DNA from: Prunella strophiata
Taxonomy: Eukaryota; Chordata; Aves; Passeriformes; Prunellidae
Length of the DNA: 64,000 nucleotides
Assembly (NCBI GenBank): GCA_036583965.1
Contig: JAZBQD010000021.1
Coordinates: 19,053,875-19,117,874, forward strand
Direction of reading: 5' to 3'
A program made the position numbers and the translations under genes. This document shows positions 1 to 16,764 of this stretch, piece after piece (the first letter of the stretch is position 1; every line of letters starts with the position of its first letter). The notes below the pieces were generated by a model, which saw nothing but the letters and a program-made list of their open reading frames with translations, was not told where the DNA came from and searched no databases.

Positions 1-179
1 GCTTCCTGAATATTTCTGCTACATCCCCACAAGTGACAGCTCCAAGGATGGAATTTTCAGGGACTAACAGACAGCTCCTGCTGGAAGTCCCCGTTCTGGC
101 TGTGCCATAAACCATCCTGACCCCACAGAATTCCCATCAGGCACCTCCTGATCCTGCTCTCCATGGAAGAGTTACTTAC

Positions 180-1674
180 TGAAGTGCTTCTGCCAGATGA
201 GGATGAGTCCAGTGAAACCAAGGAAGAACAGAACTCCTCCCATGACAGTTTTCCACTCGTTTGTCCCTTTGTTCATCTCTGCGTAGGTCTCGTTGAATTT
301 TATCCGATACACTGGGGAACAAAAAACATCAAATCCTCTCTTTTAACTTTTCCTGGGATTTGCAGGTGACCAAGAACTCTGCAGAGGGAGGTGAACGAAG
401 CCTCAGGCTGCCCAAAAGGGGATGGATGTTAAATTAGGTTTGGCACATACCAAAGCCAATCAGTTGTTTCACCCCCACATCAATTTTGGTCTCCATTATA
501 CAGATTATCCTAAAGCTGGGCACAAGTTACAGTGTAGACCTGAAAAAAGGAAAACTGGGAGTTCTCCTTCCTCCCCTCCAATTCCCAGTGTGGTTACTGA
601 CCCCAAAGCTTCCTAGCACAAATAATTCCATCAGGAATGTTTCAAGCTCAGAAGGCTTCTCAGCTGCCACTGAAATCCACAGGAATTTAAAATCCAAAGC
701 AACAGAAAACTTGGAGCAATTCCTCAAAAAGTTTTAAACCTTTCCCAGACCAGGTTCTCCCTTCATACCACGAGAGCAGTTAGAAAAGATGAGGCAGATT
801 TATTTGCAAGTCAAAACACCCACGGGGAGCCCTCATTAGCTGGAATTTGGTTCATGCCAAGGTCAGTGGTTATTAACATTCAAATCCATGTTTGTGTTTG
901 GGGCTCACTTCACCCAGCTGGACTAACAATGGCACGTTGTTGGATTGAAGAGATTTTTTTCCTGGCTGGTTGAAAGCAGATGGGAATCAAGAAATAAATC
1001 TAATTATTATTATTTGGTATCTGGAAGAGGAAGGAAGGGCTGAATGTGACCTCAGATATGGAACAGAAGCCACAGCAGGGACATTACATGTTCTGTAACA
1101 GCACCAAAGATTTTGGGAATCAAAACCATGGAGCACACAAGGAGCTCCACCATAATTAAGAAATTTCCTTCATGGATCAGCTCTGCTCACAGACACTGGA
1201 AAAACAAGGATTAAGAGCTGTTCTAAGCTGTCTAAAAACTTCTGACAAGGGCCTGGAGTGCCAGGACAAAGGGAATGGCTTTGAGCTGAGTGGGTTTAGG
1301 TGGGATTTTGGGAAGGAATCCCTCCCTGTGAGGATGAGGAGGCCCTGGCTCCCTGTCAGTGTCCCAGGCCAGGCTGGACAGGGCTTGGAGCAGCCTGGGA
1401 TGGTGGAAGGAGATGATCTCCAGGCTCCCTGCCCACCCAACCCACTCCATCCCCAAAGATGGAAACTGTGGCTGCCTGGGAGGCCCCTCGGGTCCCCCAA
1501 ACCTACATTCCACCTTCTCCTCCACGGACAGGGCGCTCCACGAGGCCTTCTCCTTCTCCTTGAGCGCCCGCTGCTGCGCCGACAGGTCCCTGACAAAGGC
1601 CACCTCGGGCAGGGGCACGTCGCGCCGGTCCACGTAGGTGGGCAGGGTGTAATCCTCAGCCTTGACCACGCCAG
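180..1674 (-). CDS. COX4I1: Cytochrome c oxidase subunit 4 isoform 1, two internal coding exons (partial gene)
   Basis: COX4I1 is the nuclear-encoded subunit IV of mitochondrial complex IV; it spans the inner membrane once and takes part in ATP/ADP regulation of the enzyme. Two exons are visible on the minus strand. The exon at 1507-1674 encodes [25 protein letters not shown] and [14 protein letters not shown] (matrix domain). The exon at 180-311 encodes [19 protein letters not shown] followed by the hydrophobic membrane helix and WQKHF. Splice signals are good: acceptor CCCCCAG before 1674, donor GTAGGT at 1506-1501, acceptor CCCCAG before 311, donor GTAAGT at 179-174; the Leu codon is split T/TG between the exons. 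The C-terminal exon (YGPLP...YEKNEWKK in mammals) lies before base 1. The exon with the start codon and mitochondrial presequence was not found between 1.7 and 5.3 kb. Confidence 0.95.
312..1244. other. COX4I1 intron, unremarkable sequence
   Basis: AT-richer intronic sequence between the two COX4I1 exons. I see no exon, RNA gene or clear repeat in it; short open frames here lack splice context and similarity to known proteins. Confidence 0.6.
1245..1500 (+). mobile_element. CR1 LINE 3' fragment
   Basis: Carries CR1 3'-region landmarks in order: an AGGACAAAGGGAATGGCTTT-like block, then GGAAGGAATCCCTCCCTGTGAGG, then GGACAGGGCTTGGAGCAGCC and GGGATGGTGGAAGG. It is degraded and ends directly against the donor side of the COX4I1 exon at 1507. 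Recognised from general knowledge of avian CR1, not by alignment. Confidence 0.75.
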
Positions 1675-1694
1675 CTGGGGGACAATGCCAGTAC

Positions 1695-3698
1695 GGGACA
1701 CACAGGGACACAGGGACACGCAGAGAGACAAACATAGGGACACAGGGACAAACATAGGGACACAGGGACAAACATAGGGACACACACGGGGACACACACA
1801 GGGACACAGGGACACGCACAGGGACATGCACAGGGACATGGGGACATGCACAGGGACATGGGGACAAATACATGCACAGGGACATGGGGACAAATACATG
1901 CACAGGGACATGGGGACAAATACATGCACAGGGACATGGGGACATGCACAGGGACATGGGGACAAATACATGCACAGGGACATGGGGACATGCACAGGGA
2001 CATGGGGACAAATACATGCACAGGGACATGGGGACAAATACATGCACAGGGACATGGGGACATGCACAGGGACATGGGGACAAATACATGCACAGGGACA
2101 CAGGGACAAACATAGGGACACAGGGACACACACACAGGGACACAGGGACAAACATAGGGACACAGGGACACACACAGGGACAAACATAGGGACACAGGGA
2201 CAAACACAGGGACACACACAGGGACACACACACAGGGACAAACAAAGTGACAAACATAGGGACACAGGGACACACACACAGGGACACAGGGACAAACATA
2301 GGGACACAGGGACACGCACAGGGACATGCACAGGGACATGGGGACAAATACATGCACAGGGACATGGGGACATGCACAGGGACATGGGGACAAATACATG
2401 CACAGGGACATGGGGACATGCACAGGGACATGGGGACATGCACAGGGACATGGGGACAAATACATGCACAGGGACATGGGGACATGCACAGGGACATGGG
2501 GACATGCACAGGGACACAGGGACACGCACAGGGACATGCACAGGGACATGGGGACATGCACAGGGACATGGGGACATGCACAGGGACATGGGGACAAATA
2601 CATGCACAGGGACACAGGGACACACACAGGGACACACACACAGGGACAAACATAGGGACACAGGGACACGCACAGGGACACGCACAGGGACACGGGGACA
2701 CACACAGGGACAAACACAGGGACACACACAGGGACACAGGGACACGCACAGGGACACGCACAGGGACACGGGGACACACACACAGGGACACACACAGGGA
2801 CACAAACAGGGACACACACAGGGACACAGGGACAAACATAGGGACACACACGGGGACACACACAGGGACACACACAGGGACACACACAGGGACACACACA
2901 GGGACACAGGGACACACACAGGGACACGGGGACACACACACAGGGACACACACACAGGGACACAGGGACACGCACAGGGACACGGGGACACACACAGGGA
3001 CACGGGGACACACACAGGGACACGGGGACACGCACAGGGACACGCACAGGGACGGACACAGGGACACGGGGACACGCGCAGGGACACGGGGACACACTCA
3101 GGGACACACACAGGGACATGCACAGGGACATGGGGACATGCACAGGGACACACACAGGGACACAGGGACACGCACAGGGACACGGGGACACGCACAGGGA
3201 CATGCACAGGGACATGGGGACATGCACAGGGACACGCACAGGGACACGGGGACACACACAGGGACAAACAAAGTGACAAACATAGGGACACAGGGACACG
3301 CAGAGAGACAAACATAGGGACACACATGGGGACACACACAGGGACACGGGGACACACACACAGGGATATACACAGGGACATGGGGACAAATACATGCACA
3401 GGGACACAGGGACACACACAGGGACAAACATAGGGACACAGGGACAAACACAGGGACACACACACAGGGACACAGGGACACACACACAGTGACACACATA
3501 GGGACACAGGGACAAACACAGGGACATTGGGGCACACACAGGGACACACACAGGGACAAAGGGACACACAGGGACACAGGGACACCCACAGGGACACAGA
3601 GACAAAGGGACACTCACAGGGACACGGGGACACACACACAGGGACACAGGGACACATGGGGACACAGGGACACACACACAGGGACACACAGGGACACC
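1695..3698. repeat. GGGACA-rich minisatellite, about 2.0 kb, in the COX4I1 intron
   Basis: Tandem array built from GGGACA modules joined by CACACACA, CATGCACA, AAATACATG or AACATA linkers. Higher-order units of about 20 and 26 bp dominate 1800-2600 (CATGCACAGGGACATGGG types), while simpler GGGACACACACA units dominate 2600-3698. On the gene-sense (minus) strand it reads as pyrimidine-rich TGTCCCTGTG. It begins about 20 bp upstream of the acceptor of the COX4I1 exon at 1674, so the branch-point region is repeat-derived. Long open frames on both strands are periodicity artefacts of low-complexity Cys/Val/Pro or Gly/Thr/His translation. Confidence 0.97.
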
Positions 3699-3910
3699 AG
3701 TCACAAACAGCTCTGAGTGGCCACCAGCAGTGCAGCCAGGCAGGAGGTGCCCGAGCTCAGGGGCAGTGCTGCTCTGACAGCACAGAACTGCAGAACAGCC
3801 TGGGGTGGGTGGGGAAGGGTCTCACAGCTCATCCCTGCCAGGGACAGGGACAGCTGCCACTCTGCCAGCCCTGCAAGCCTGGCCCTGGGATCCAGGGGCA
3901 GCTGGGGCAG

Positions 3911-4137
3911 CTCAGCCTGGAGCAAAGGAGGCTCAGGGGCCCCTCCTGGCTCTGCCCAGCTCCTGCCAGGAGGGGACAGGGACAGGAGCAGAGGGAACGG
4001 CCTCAGGCTGGGCCAGGGCAGGCTCAGGGTGGACAGCAGCAGGAATTTCCCCATGGGAAGGGGAATTGGAATTGGAGCTGCCCAGGGAGGGGTGGAATGC
4101 CCATCCCTGGAGGTGGCACTGAGTGCTCTGGGCTGGG
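3911..4137 (+). mobile_element. CR1-type LINE fragment, left arm of an inverted pair
   Basis: Begins CTCAGCCTGGAGCAAAGGAG, runs through CCAGGAGGGGACAGGGACAG and ends GAGTGCTCTGGGCTGGG. On its sense strand the first part translates to a LSLEQRRLRG-like stretch, common in avian CR1-type LINEs. The reverse complement of 5365-5595 repeats it with only a handful of differences. Confidence 0.75.
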
Positions 4138-4915
4138 GACAAGGTGGGCACTGGGCACAGCTGGCACTTGGTGACCTTGCAGCTCTTCCCCCACCTGGAT
4201 GATCCCATGGCTGTCATTCCTGCCACCTCCATCCCAACCCTCCCCTCCCCACAGCCCACCCAGGGCAGGTTTCTGTGCTCCCCCCCCCCAGGCTGTGCTT
4301 TATCCCCCCCTGCCCCCTGACCCACCGTGTCCATGTGCCCTGAGGCACAGGGAGGTGGAGATGGATCTCCTCCCCACCAGGCTGAACACTCTGGAAGCCA
4401 ACATCCTGCAGGGCCAGGCAGACACAGTCAGTGCCCAAGTGAAAGAAGAACATTTCCCACGAGTTTACTGTTAAAAAATTACAGCCTAAAGATTCCCTGC
4501 TCCTTCTCCAAAGGGAGGCACACCACTCCATGCTGGAAAGGATATTCAGTGGGGTATTCTCCCACTAAACCCACTTGGATGAGCCCTTCTCTCCCTGTTT
4601 TTAACCCGAGCCTCCAGTGGAAGCAAAGGGCATTGCCCTTCTTTAAACCACTCTTCTAGAACAATGTAATTCCAAAATAAACCATTCCAGGAGCCCCAGG
4701 CACATCCCAGCGCCACTGCAGCGACCCCTCAGCATGGAGCATCCCAGGGAAGGGCGGGACCCCAGGGAAGGGAAGGATCCCAGCCAAGGGATTCCCACCC
4801 TCACGGGATTCCAGCTCCTCCGCTGACCCCAGCCCAGCCCAAAGCTGCCCAAGCTCCCGCCAGCACCCGCTCTCTGCCCCTGACCTTGCCCTCCCAGCCT
4901 GTCACCTCAGTCCCG
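4138..4915. other. Spacer between CR1 arm and CpG-rich region
   Basis: Contains a short poly-C run near 4280-4287 and no exon that I can recognise. The missing COX4I1 initiator exon was looked for here on both strands and not found. Confidence 0.5.
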
Positions 4916-5300
4916 CCCGACATGTCGCGACAGCGGTGACAGAACCCCGCACAGGACCCGCTGGAACCCGCGGGAGGGGTCGCAGCGCTGCCCCCTCACA
5001 GGCCCTCCCCGCAACCCCCAACCCGCGCTGCCCCGCCAGGCCCGGCCGTGGATGGGGATGGCGGGGGGGCTCCGTTCTCGCTCCCAGCCCGCTCCCAGCC
5101 CGTCCCGGGCTCCTCCCGGCCCGGCCCGGCCCCACGACCTGGCGACCGTCCTCTACGGCTGGCGGGACCGGAAGGAGCCGCGGCCGGAAGCGCGGGGCAC
5201 GCCGGGAGCGCGGGGCAGCGAGCGGGCCGGGCCGGAGCGGCCGCGCGCGGGGGATGATGGGATGCGGGCGGACCGGCGCTGGAGGTTCGTGCCGGATTCC
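4916..5300 (-). promoter_or_regulatory. CpG-rich candidate COX4I1 promoter with paired ETS/GABP sites
   Basis: This block is very GC- and CpG-rich (runs such as GGCCGGGCCGGAGCGGCCGC) between poorer flanks. Two identical CCGGAAG elements lie at 5168-5174 and 5184-5190. Paired GABP/NRF-2 (ETS) sites are a documented feature of mammalian COX4I1 promoters, so a TATA-less start for the minus-strand gene is likely here. In mammals COX4I1 and EMC8 share a compact bidirectional promoter; here the EMC8 start codon is 5 kb away, separated by arrays. The assignment is inferred from motif and position; no transcript evidence is available. Confidence 0.5.
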
Positions 5301-5364
5301 CAAAATCCCGGGATGGCTGAGGGTGGGAAGAAAGTCCGGGATCAGAATGCAACCTGTGCCCGAC

Positions 5365-5595
5365 CCCCAGCCCAGAGCACTCAGTGCCACCTGCAGGGAT
5401 GGGCACTCCACCCCTCCCTGGGCAGCTCCAATTCCTGACCCCCCTTCCCATGGGGAAATTCCTGCTGCTGTCCACCCTGAGCCTGCCCTGGCCCAGCCTG
5501 AGGCCGTTCCCTCTGCTCCTGTCCCTGTCCCCTCCTGGCAGGAGCTGGGCAGAGCCAGGAGGGGCCCCTGAGCCTCCTTTGCTCCAGGCTGAGCC
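5365..5595 (-). mobile_element. CR1-type LINE fragment, right arm of an inverted pair
   Basis: Reverse-complement near-duplicate of 3911-4137. The differences I see are a few substitutions (GGAGTGCC for GGAATGCC, CTGCAGG for CTGGAGG) and a small change near GGGGGGTCAGG. The two arms enclose the CpG-rich candidate promoter. Confidence 0.75.
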
Positions 5596-5812
5596 CCCTC
5601 AGCTCCCTCAGGATTCTCCCATCTCCCTCAGGATTCTCCATTCCCTTTCCCATCTCCCTCAGGATTCTCCATTCCCTTTCCCATCTCCCTCAGGATTCTC
5701 CAGTCCCTTTCCCAGCCCCCTCAGGATTCTCCAGCTCCCTCAGGATTTTTCCAGCCCTTTCCCAGCTCCCTCAGGATTTTTCCAGCCCTTTCCCAGCTCC
5801 ATTCCCTTCCCA
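5596..5812. repeat. Short tandem array, CTCAGGATT type
   Basis: About seven degenerate copies, 25-32 bp each, of a unit containing CCCTCAGGATTCTCC and CCCTTTCCCA. Pyrimidine-rich on the plus strand. Confidence 0.85.
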
Positions 5813-6158
5813 GGCTCTTGTGAGGGGCCCAGAGCTAGGCCAGGATTAAAGGTTTGCCCAGGAGCAGCCAAAACCCAAAGGATGGAACAGCACCGAGGGG
5901 GATCAGTGTGCCAGCCAGGGAAAAACGCATCCCAGGCATCACTGAACTCATTTGGGGTGGTGCCTTTTATACAAAAAACATTTTCCCTTCATTATTTGGG
6001 ATATTTGCTGCATCCCTGCAAGTGCCCAGGGCAGGCTGGGAGCAGGGAAAGTGTCAGGGGTGGGAATGGAGCAGCTTTCAGGCCCTTCCAACCCGAACCA
6101 TGAGTGATCCACGATGGAATTCATGGAGGTGACGGGCCACAGGCTGCACTGGAGCAGC
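5813..6158. other. Non-coding spacer with a small CR1 remnant
   Basis: Mostly unremarkable. The stretch near 6070-6110 (CAGGCCCTTCCAACCCGAACC) resembles the extreme 3' end of a CR1 element in plus orientation. No exon seen. Confidence 0.5.
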
Positions 6159-7035
6159 CCAGAGATCTTTGCCCACACAAAAATCCCACATCTTTTCCCA
6201 CCTGACAATCCCAGAGATCTTTTCCAACCTCATGATCCCAGAGATCTTTGCCCACACCATGACCCCAGAGATCATTTTCCCACATGATGACCCCAAAGAT
6301 CATTTCCCACATGATGATCCTAGAGATCTTTTCCAACCTGACAATCCCACAGATTTTTTTCCCACCTGACAATCCCAGAGATCTTTTCCCACCCCACAAT
6401 CCCAGAGGTTTTTCCCACACAACAATCCCAGAGATCTTTTTCCACACGATGATCCCAGAGGTTCTTCCCATCTGATGACCCTGGAGATCTTTTCCCACCC
6501 CATGATCCCAGAGATCTTTTCCAACCCAATGATCCCAGAGATCTTTTCCCACACAATGACCCAGAGATCATTTCCCACCAGACAATCCCAAAGGTTTTTC
6601 CCACCTGACAATCCCAGAGATCTTTCCAACCAATGATCCAAGCTTTTTTCCCACCCGACAATACCCAGAGATCTTTTCCAACCCAATGATCCCAGAGATC
6701 TTTTCCAACCCAATGATCCCAGAGATCTTTTCCCACCCCACAATCCCAGAGGTTTTCCCCACAATCCCAAAGGTTTTTCCCCACAATCCCAAAGGTTATC
6801 CCCACAATCTCAGAGGTTTTCCCCACCATCCCAAAGGTTTTTCCCACCTGACAATCCCAGAGATCTTTTCCAACCCAATGATCCCAGAGATCATTTCCAA
6901 CCCATGATCCCAGAGATCTTTTCCAACCCAATGATCCCAGAGATCTTTTCCCACCCCACATTCCCAGAGGTTTTCCCCACAACCCCAAAGGTTTCCCCCA
7001 CGATCCCAGAGGTTTCCCCACAATCCCAAAGGTTT
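6159..7035. repeat. Degenerate minisatellite, CCCAGAGATCTTTTCC type, about 0.88 kb
   Basis: Tandem units of roughly 25-30 bp containing ATCCCAGAGATCTTTTCC followed by AACCCAATG, CACCTGACA or CACCCCACA. The 3' part shifts to shorter CCCCACAATCCCAAAGGTTT units. It runs without a gap into the decamer array at 7039. Confidence 0.93.
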
Positions 7036-7038
7036 CCC

Positions 7039-10000
7039 GGGCTATACCGGGCCGCACCGGGCTATACCGGGCCGCACCGGGCCGCACCGGGCTATACCGG
7101 GCCGCACCGGGCCGCACCGGGCTATACCGGGCCGCACCGGGCCGCACCGGGCTATACCGGGCCGCACCGGGCTATACCGGGCCGCACCGGGCCGCACCGG
7201 GCTATACCGGGCCGCACCGGGCTATACCGGGCCGCACCGGGCTATACCGGGCCGCACCGGGCTATACCGGGCCGCACCGGGCTATACCGGGCCGCACCGG
7301 GCTATACCGGGCCGCACCGGGCTATACCGGGCCGCACCGGGCCGCACCGGGCTATACCGGGCCGCACCGGGCTATACCGGGCCGCACCGGGCTATACCGG
7401 GCCGCACCGGGCTATACCGGGCCGCACCGGGCTATACCGGGCCGCACCGGGCTATACCGGGCCGCACCGGGCTATACCGGGCCGCACCGGGCTATACCGG
7501 GCCGCACCGGGCTATACCGGGCCGCACCGGGCCGCACCGGGCTATACCGGGCCGCACCGGGCTATACCGGGCCGCACCGGGCTATACCGGGCCGCACCGG
7601 GCTATACCGGGCCGCACCGGGCTATACCGGGCCGCACCGGGCCGCACCGGGCTATACCGGGCCGCACCGGGCTATACCGGGCCGCACCGGGCCGCACCGG
7701 GCCGCACCGGGCTATACCGGGCCGCACCGGGCCGCACCGGGCTATACCGGGCCGCACCGGGCCGCACCGGGCTATACCGGGCCGCACCGGGCTATACCGG
7801 GCCGCACCGGGCTATACCGGGCCGCACCGGGCTATACCGGGCCGCACCGGGCTATACCGGGCCGCACCGGGCTATACCGGGCCGCACCGGGCTATACCGG
7901 GCCGCACCGGGCTATACCGGGCCGCACCGGGCTATACCGGGCCGCACCGGGCTATACCGGGCCGCACCGGGCTATACCGGGCCGCACCGGGCTATACCGG
8001 GCCGCACCGGGCTATACCGGGCCGCACCGGGCTATACCGGGCCGCACCGGGCCGCACCGGGCTATACCGGGCCGCACCGGGCCGCACCGGGCTATACCGG
8101 GCCGCACCGGGCCGCACCGGGCTATACCGGGCCGCACCGGGCTATACCGGGCCGCACCGGGCTATACCGGGCCGCACCGGGCTATACCGGGCCGCACCGG
8201 GCTATACCGGGCCGCACCGGGCTATACCGGGCCGCACCGGGCCGCACCGGGCTATACCGGGCCGCACCGGGCCGCACCGGGCTATACCGGGCCGCACCGG
8301 GCTATACCGGGCCGCACCGGGCCGCACCGGGCTATACCGGGCCGCACCGGGCTATACCGGGCCGCACCGGGCCGCACCGGGCTATACCGGGCCGCACCGG
8401 GCCGCACCGGGCTATACCGGGCCGCACCGGGCTATACCGGGCCGCACCGGGCTATACCGGGCCGCACCGGGCCGCACCGGGCTATACCGGGCCGCACCGG
8501 GCCGCACCGGGCTATACCGGGCCGCACCGGGCCGCACCGGGCTATACCGGGCCGCACCGGGCCGCACCGGGCTATACCGGGCCGCACCGGGCTATACCGG
8601 GCCGCACCGGGCTATACCGGGCCGCACCGGGCCGCACCGGGCTATACCGGGCCGCACCGGGCCGCACCGGGCTATACCGGGCCGCACCGGGCTATACCGG
8701 GCCGCACCGGGCTATACCGGGCCGCACCGGGCCGCACCGGGCTATACCGGGCCGCACCGGGCCGCACCGGGCTATACCGGGCCGCACCGGGCCGCACCGG
8801 GCTATACCGGGCCGCACCGGGCCGCACCGGGCTATACCGGGCCGCACCGGGCTATACCGGGCCGCACCGGGCTATACCGGGCCGCACCGGGCTATACCGG
8901 GCCGCACCGGGCTATACCGGGCCGCACCGGGCTATACCGGGCCGCACCGGGCTATACCGGGCCGCACCGGGCTGCACCGGGCTATACCGGGCCGCACCGG
9001 GCTATACCGGGCCGCACCGGGCTATACCGGGCCGCACCGGGCTGCACCGGGCTATACCGGGCCGCACCGGGCCGTACCGGGCTGCACCGGGCCGCACCGG
9101 GCTATACCGGGCCGCACCGGGCTATACCGGGCCGCACCGGGCTATACCGGGCCGCACCGGGCCGCACCGGGCTATACCGGGCCGCACCGGGCCGCACCGG
9201 GCTATACCGGGCCGCACCGGGCCGCACCGGGCTATACCGGGCCGCACCGGGCTATACCGGGCCGCACCGGGCCGTACCGGGCTGCACCGGGCCGCACCGG
9301 GCCGCACCGGGCCGTACCGGGCTGCACCGGGCCGCACCGGGCCGCACCGGGCTATACCGGGCCGCACCGGGCCGCACCGGGCTATACCGGGCCGCACCGG
9401 GCTATACCGGGCCGCACCGGGCTATACCGGGCCGCACCGGGCTATACCGGGCCGCACCGGGCCGTACCGGGCTATACCGGGCCGCACCGGGCTATACCGG
9501 GCCGCACCGGGCTATACCGGGCCGCACCGGGCCGCACCGGGCCGTACCGGGCCGCACCGGGCTATACCGGGCCGCACCGGGCCGCACCGGGCCGCACCGG
9601 GCTATACCGGGCCGCACCGGGCCGCACCGGGCTATACCGGGCCGCACCGGGCTATACCGGGCCGCACCGGGCTATACCGGGCCGCACCGGGCTATACCGG
9701 GCCGCACCGGGCCGTACCGGGCTGCACCGGGCTATACCGGGCCGCACCGGGCTATACCGGGCCGCACCGGGCTATACCGGGCCGCACCGGGCCGCACCGG
9801 GCCGCACCGGGCCGCACCGGGCCGCACCGGGCCGCACCGGGCCGTACCGGGCTGCACCGGGCTATACCGGGCCGCACCGGGCCGTACCGGGCTATACCGG
9901 GCCGCACCGGGCTGCACCGGGCTATACCGGGCCGCACCGGGCCGTACCGGGCTGTACCGGGCCGCACCGGGCCGTACCGGGCCGCACCGGGCCGCACCGG

Positions 10001-10178
10001 GCCGCACCGGGCCGCACCGGGCCGCACCGGGCCGTACCGGGCCGCACCGGGCCGCACCGGGCCGCACCGGGCCGTACCGGGCCGCACCGGGCCGCACCGG
10101 GCCGTACCGGGCTATACGGGCCGCACCGGGCTGTACCGGGCTGCACCGGGCTATACCGGGCCGCACCGGGCCGCACCG
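7039..10178. repeat. Decamer minisatellite abutting EMC8, about 314 units
   Basis: Built from two 10-bp units, GGGCTATACC and GGGCCGCACC, in irregular order. The period is exactly 10 bp with no insertion or deletion from 7041 to about 10115. Further variants (GGGCCGTACC, GGGCTGCACC, GGGCTGTACC) appear only from about 8970 onward and increase toward EMC8. Every unit begins GGG and is followed by a 7-nt linker, so the plus strand fits the G3-N7-G3 quadruplex rule along its length. The array decays over 10179-10262 and the EMC8 ATG is at 10272. A 1,123-codon open frame crossing it is an artefact and is out of frame with EMC8. Confidence 0.98.
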
Positions 10179-10271
10179 GGGCCGTACCTATAAACCGGGC
10201 TGTACCGGCCGTAACCGGGCTAGTACCGGGGCCGCAACCGGGGCGCGTACCGGGGGCCGGGGCACGGCACC

Positions 10272-16643
<6,372 letters not shown>

Positions 16644-16758
16644 GAGGGACCCTCCTGACTAACCCATGGGCATTCCCACTCTGTACTGAAGAGAGAAAAA
16701 TGCTATTTTTGAATGTAAATAGAATTAATATTCAGTACCTTGTGTGGAAAGCTGACTG

Positions 16759-16764
16759 ATTAAA
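16759..16764 (+). terminator. EMC8 polyadenylation signal (ATTAAA)
   Basis: ATTAAA lies about 115 bp after the EMC8 stop codon, followed by GT-rich sequence (CGGTGCTGTGTCCGTGTG), the usual layout of a vertebrate poly(A) site. Confidence 0.6.

Noticed and set aside
1177..3704. Cys/Val/Pro-rich minus-strand and Gly/Thr/His-rich plus-strand open frames of 350-836 codons
   Set aside because: Low-complexity translations of the GGGACA array; one merely runs into the genuine COX4I1 exon region in another frame.
3701..3790. Candidate COX4I1 initiator exon on the minus strand ([17 protein letters not shown])
   Set aside because: Superficial likeness to a mitochondrial presequence, but no ATG, no convincing donor and the wrong register for the next exon.
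4908..4923. Minus-strand ATGTCGGGCGGGACTGAG followed by GTGACA as a new first exon
   Set aside because: Plausible start and donor by chance in CpG-rich DNA; no downstream partner exon or known protein.
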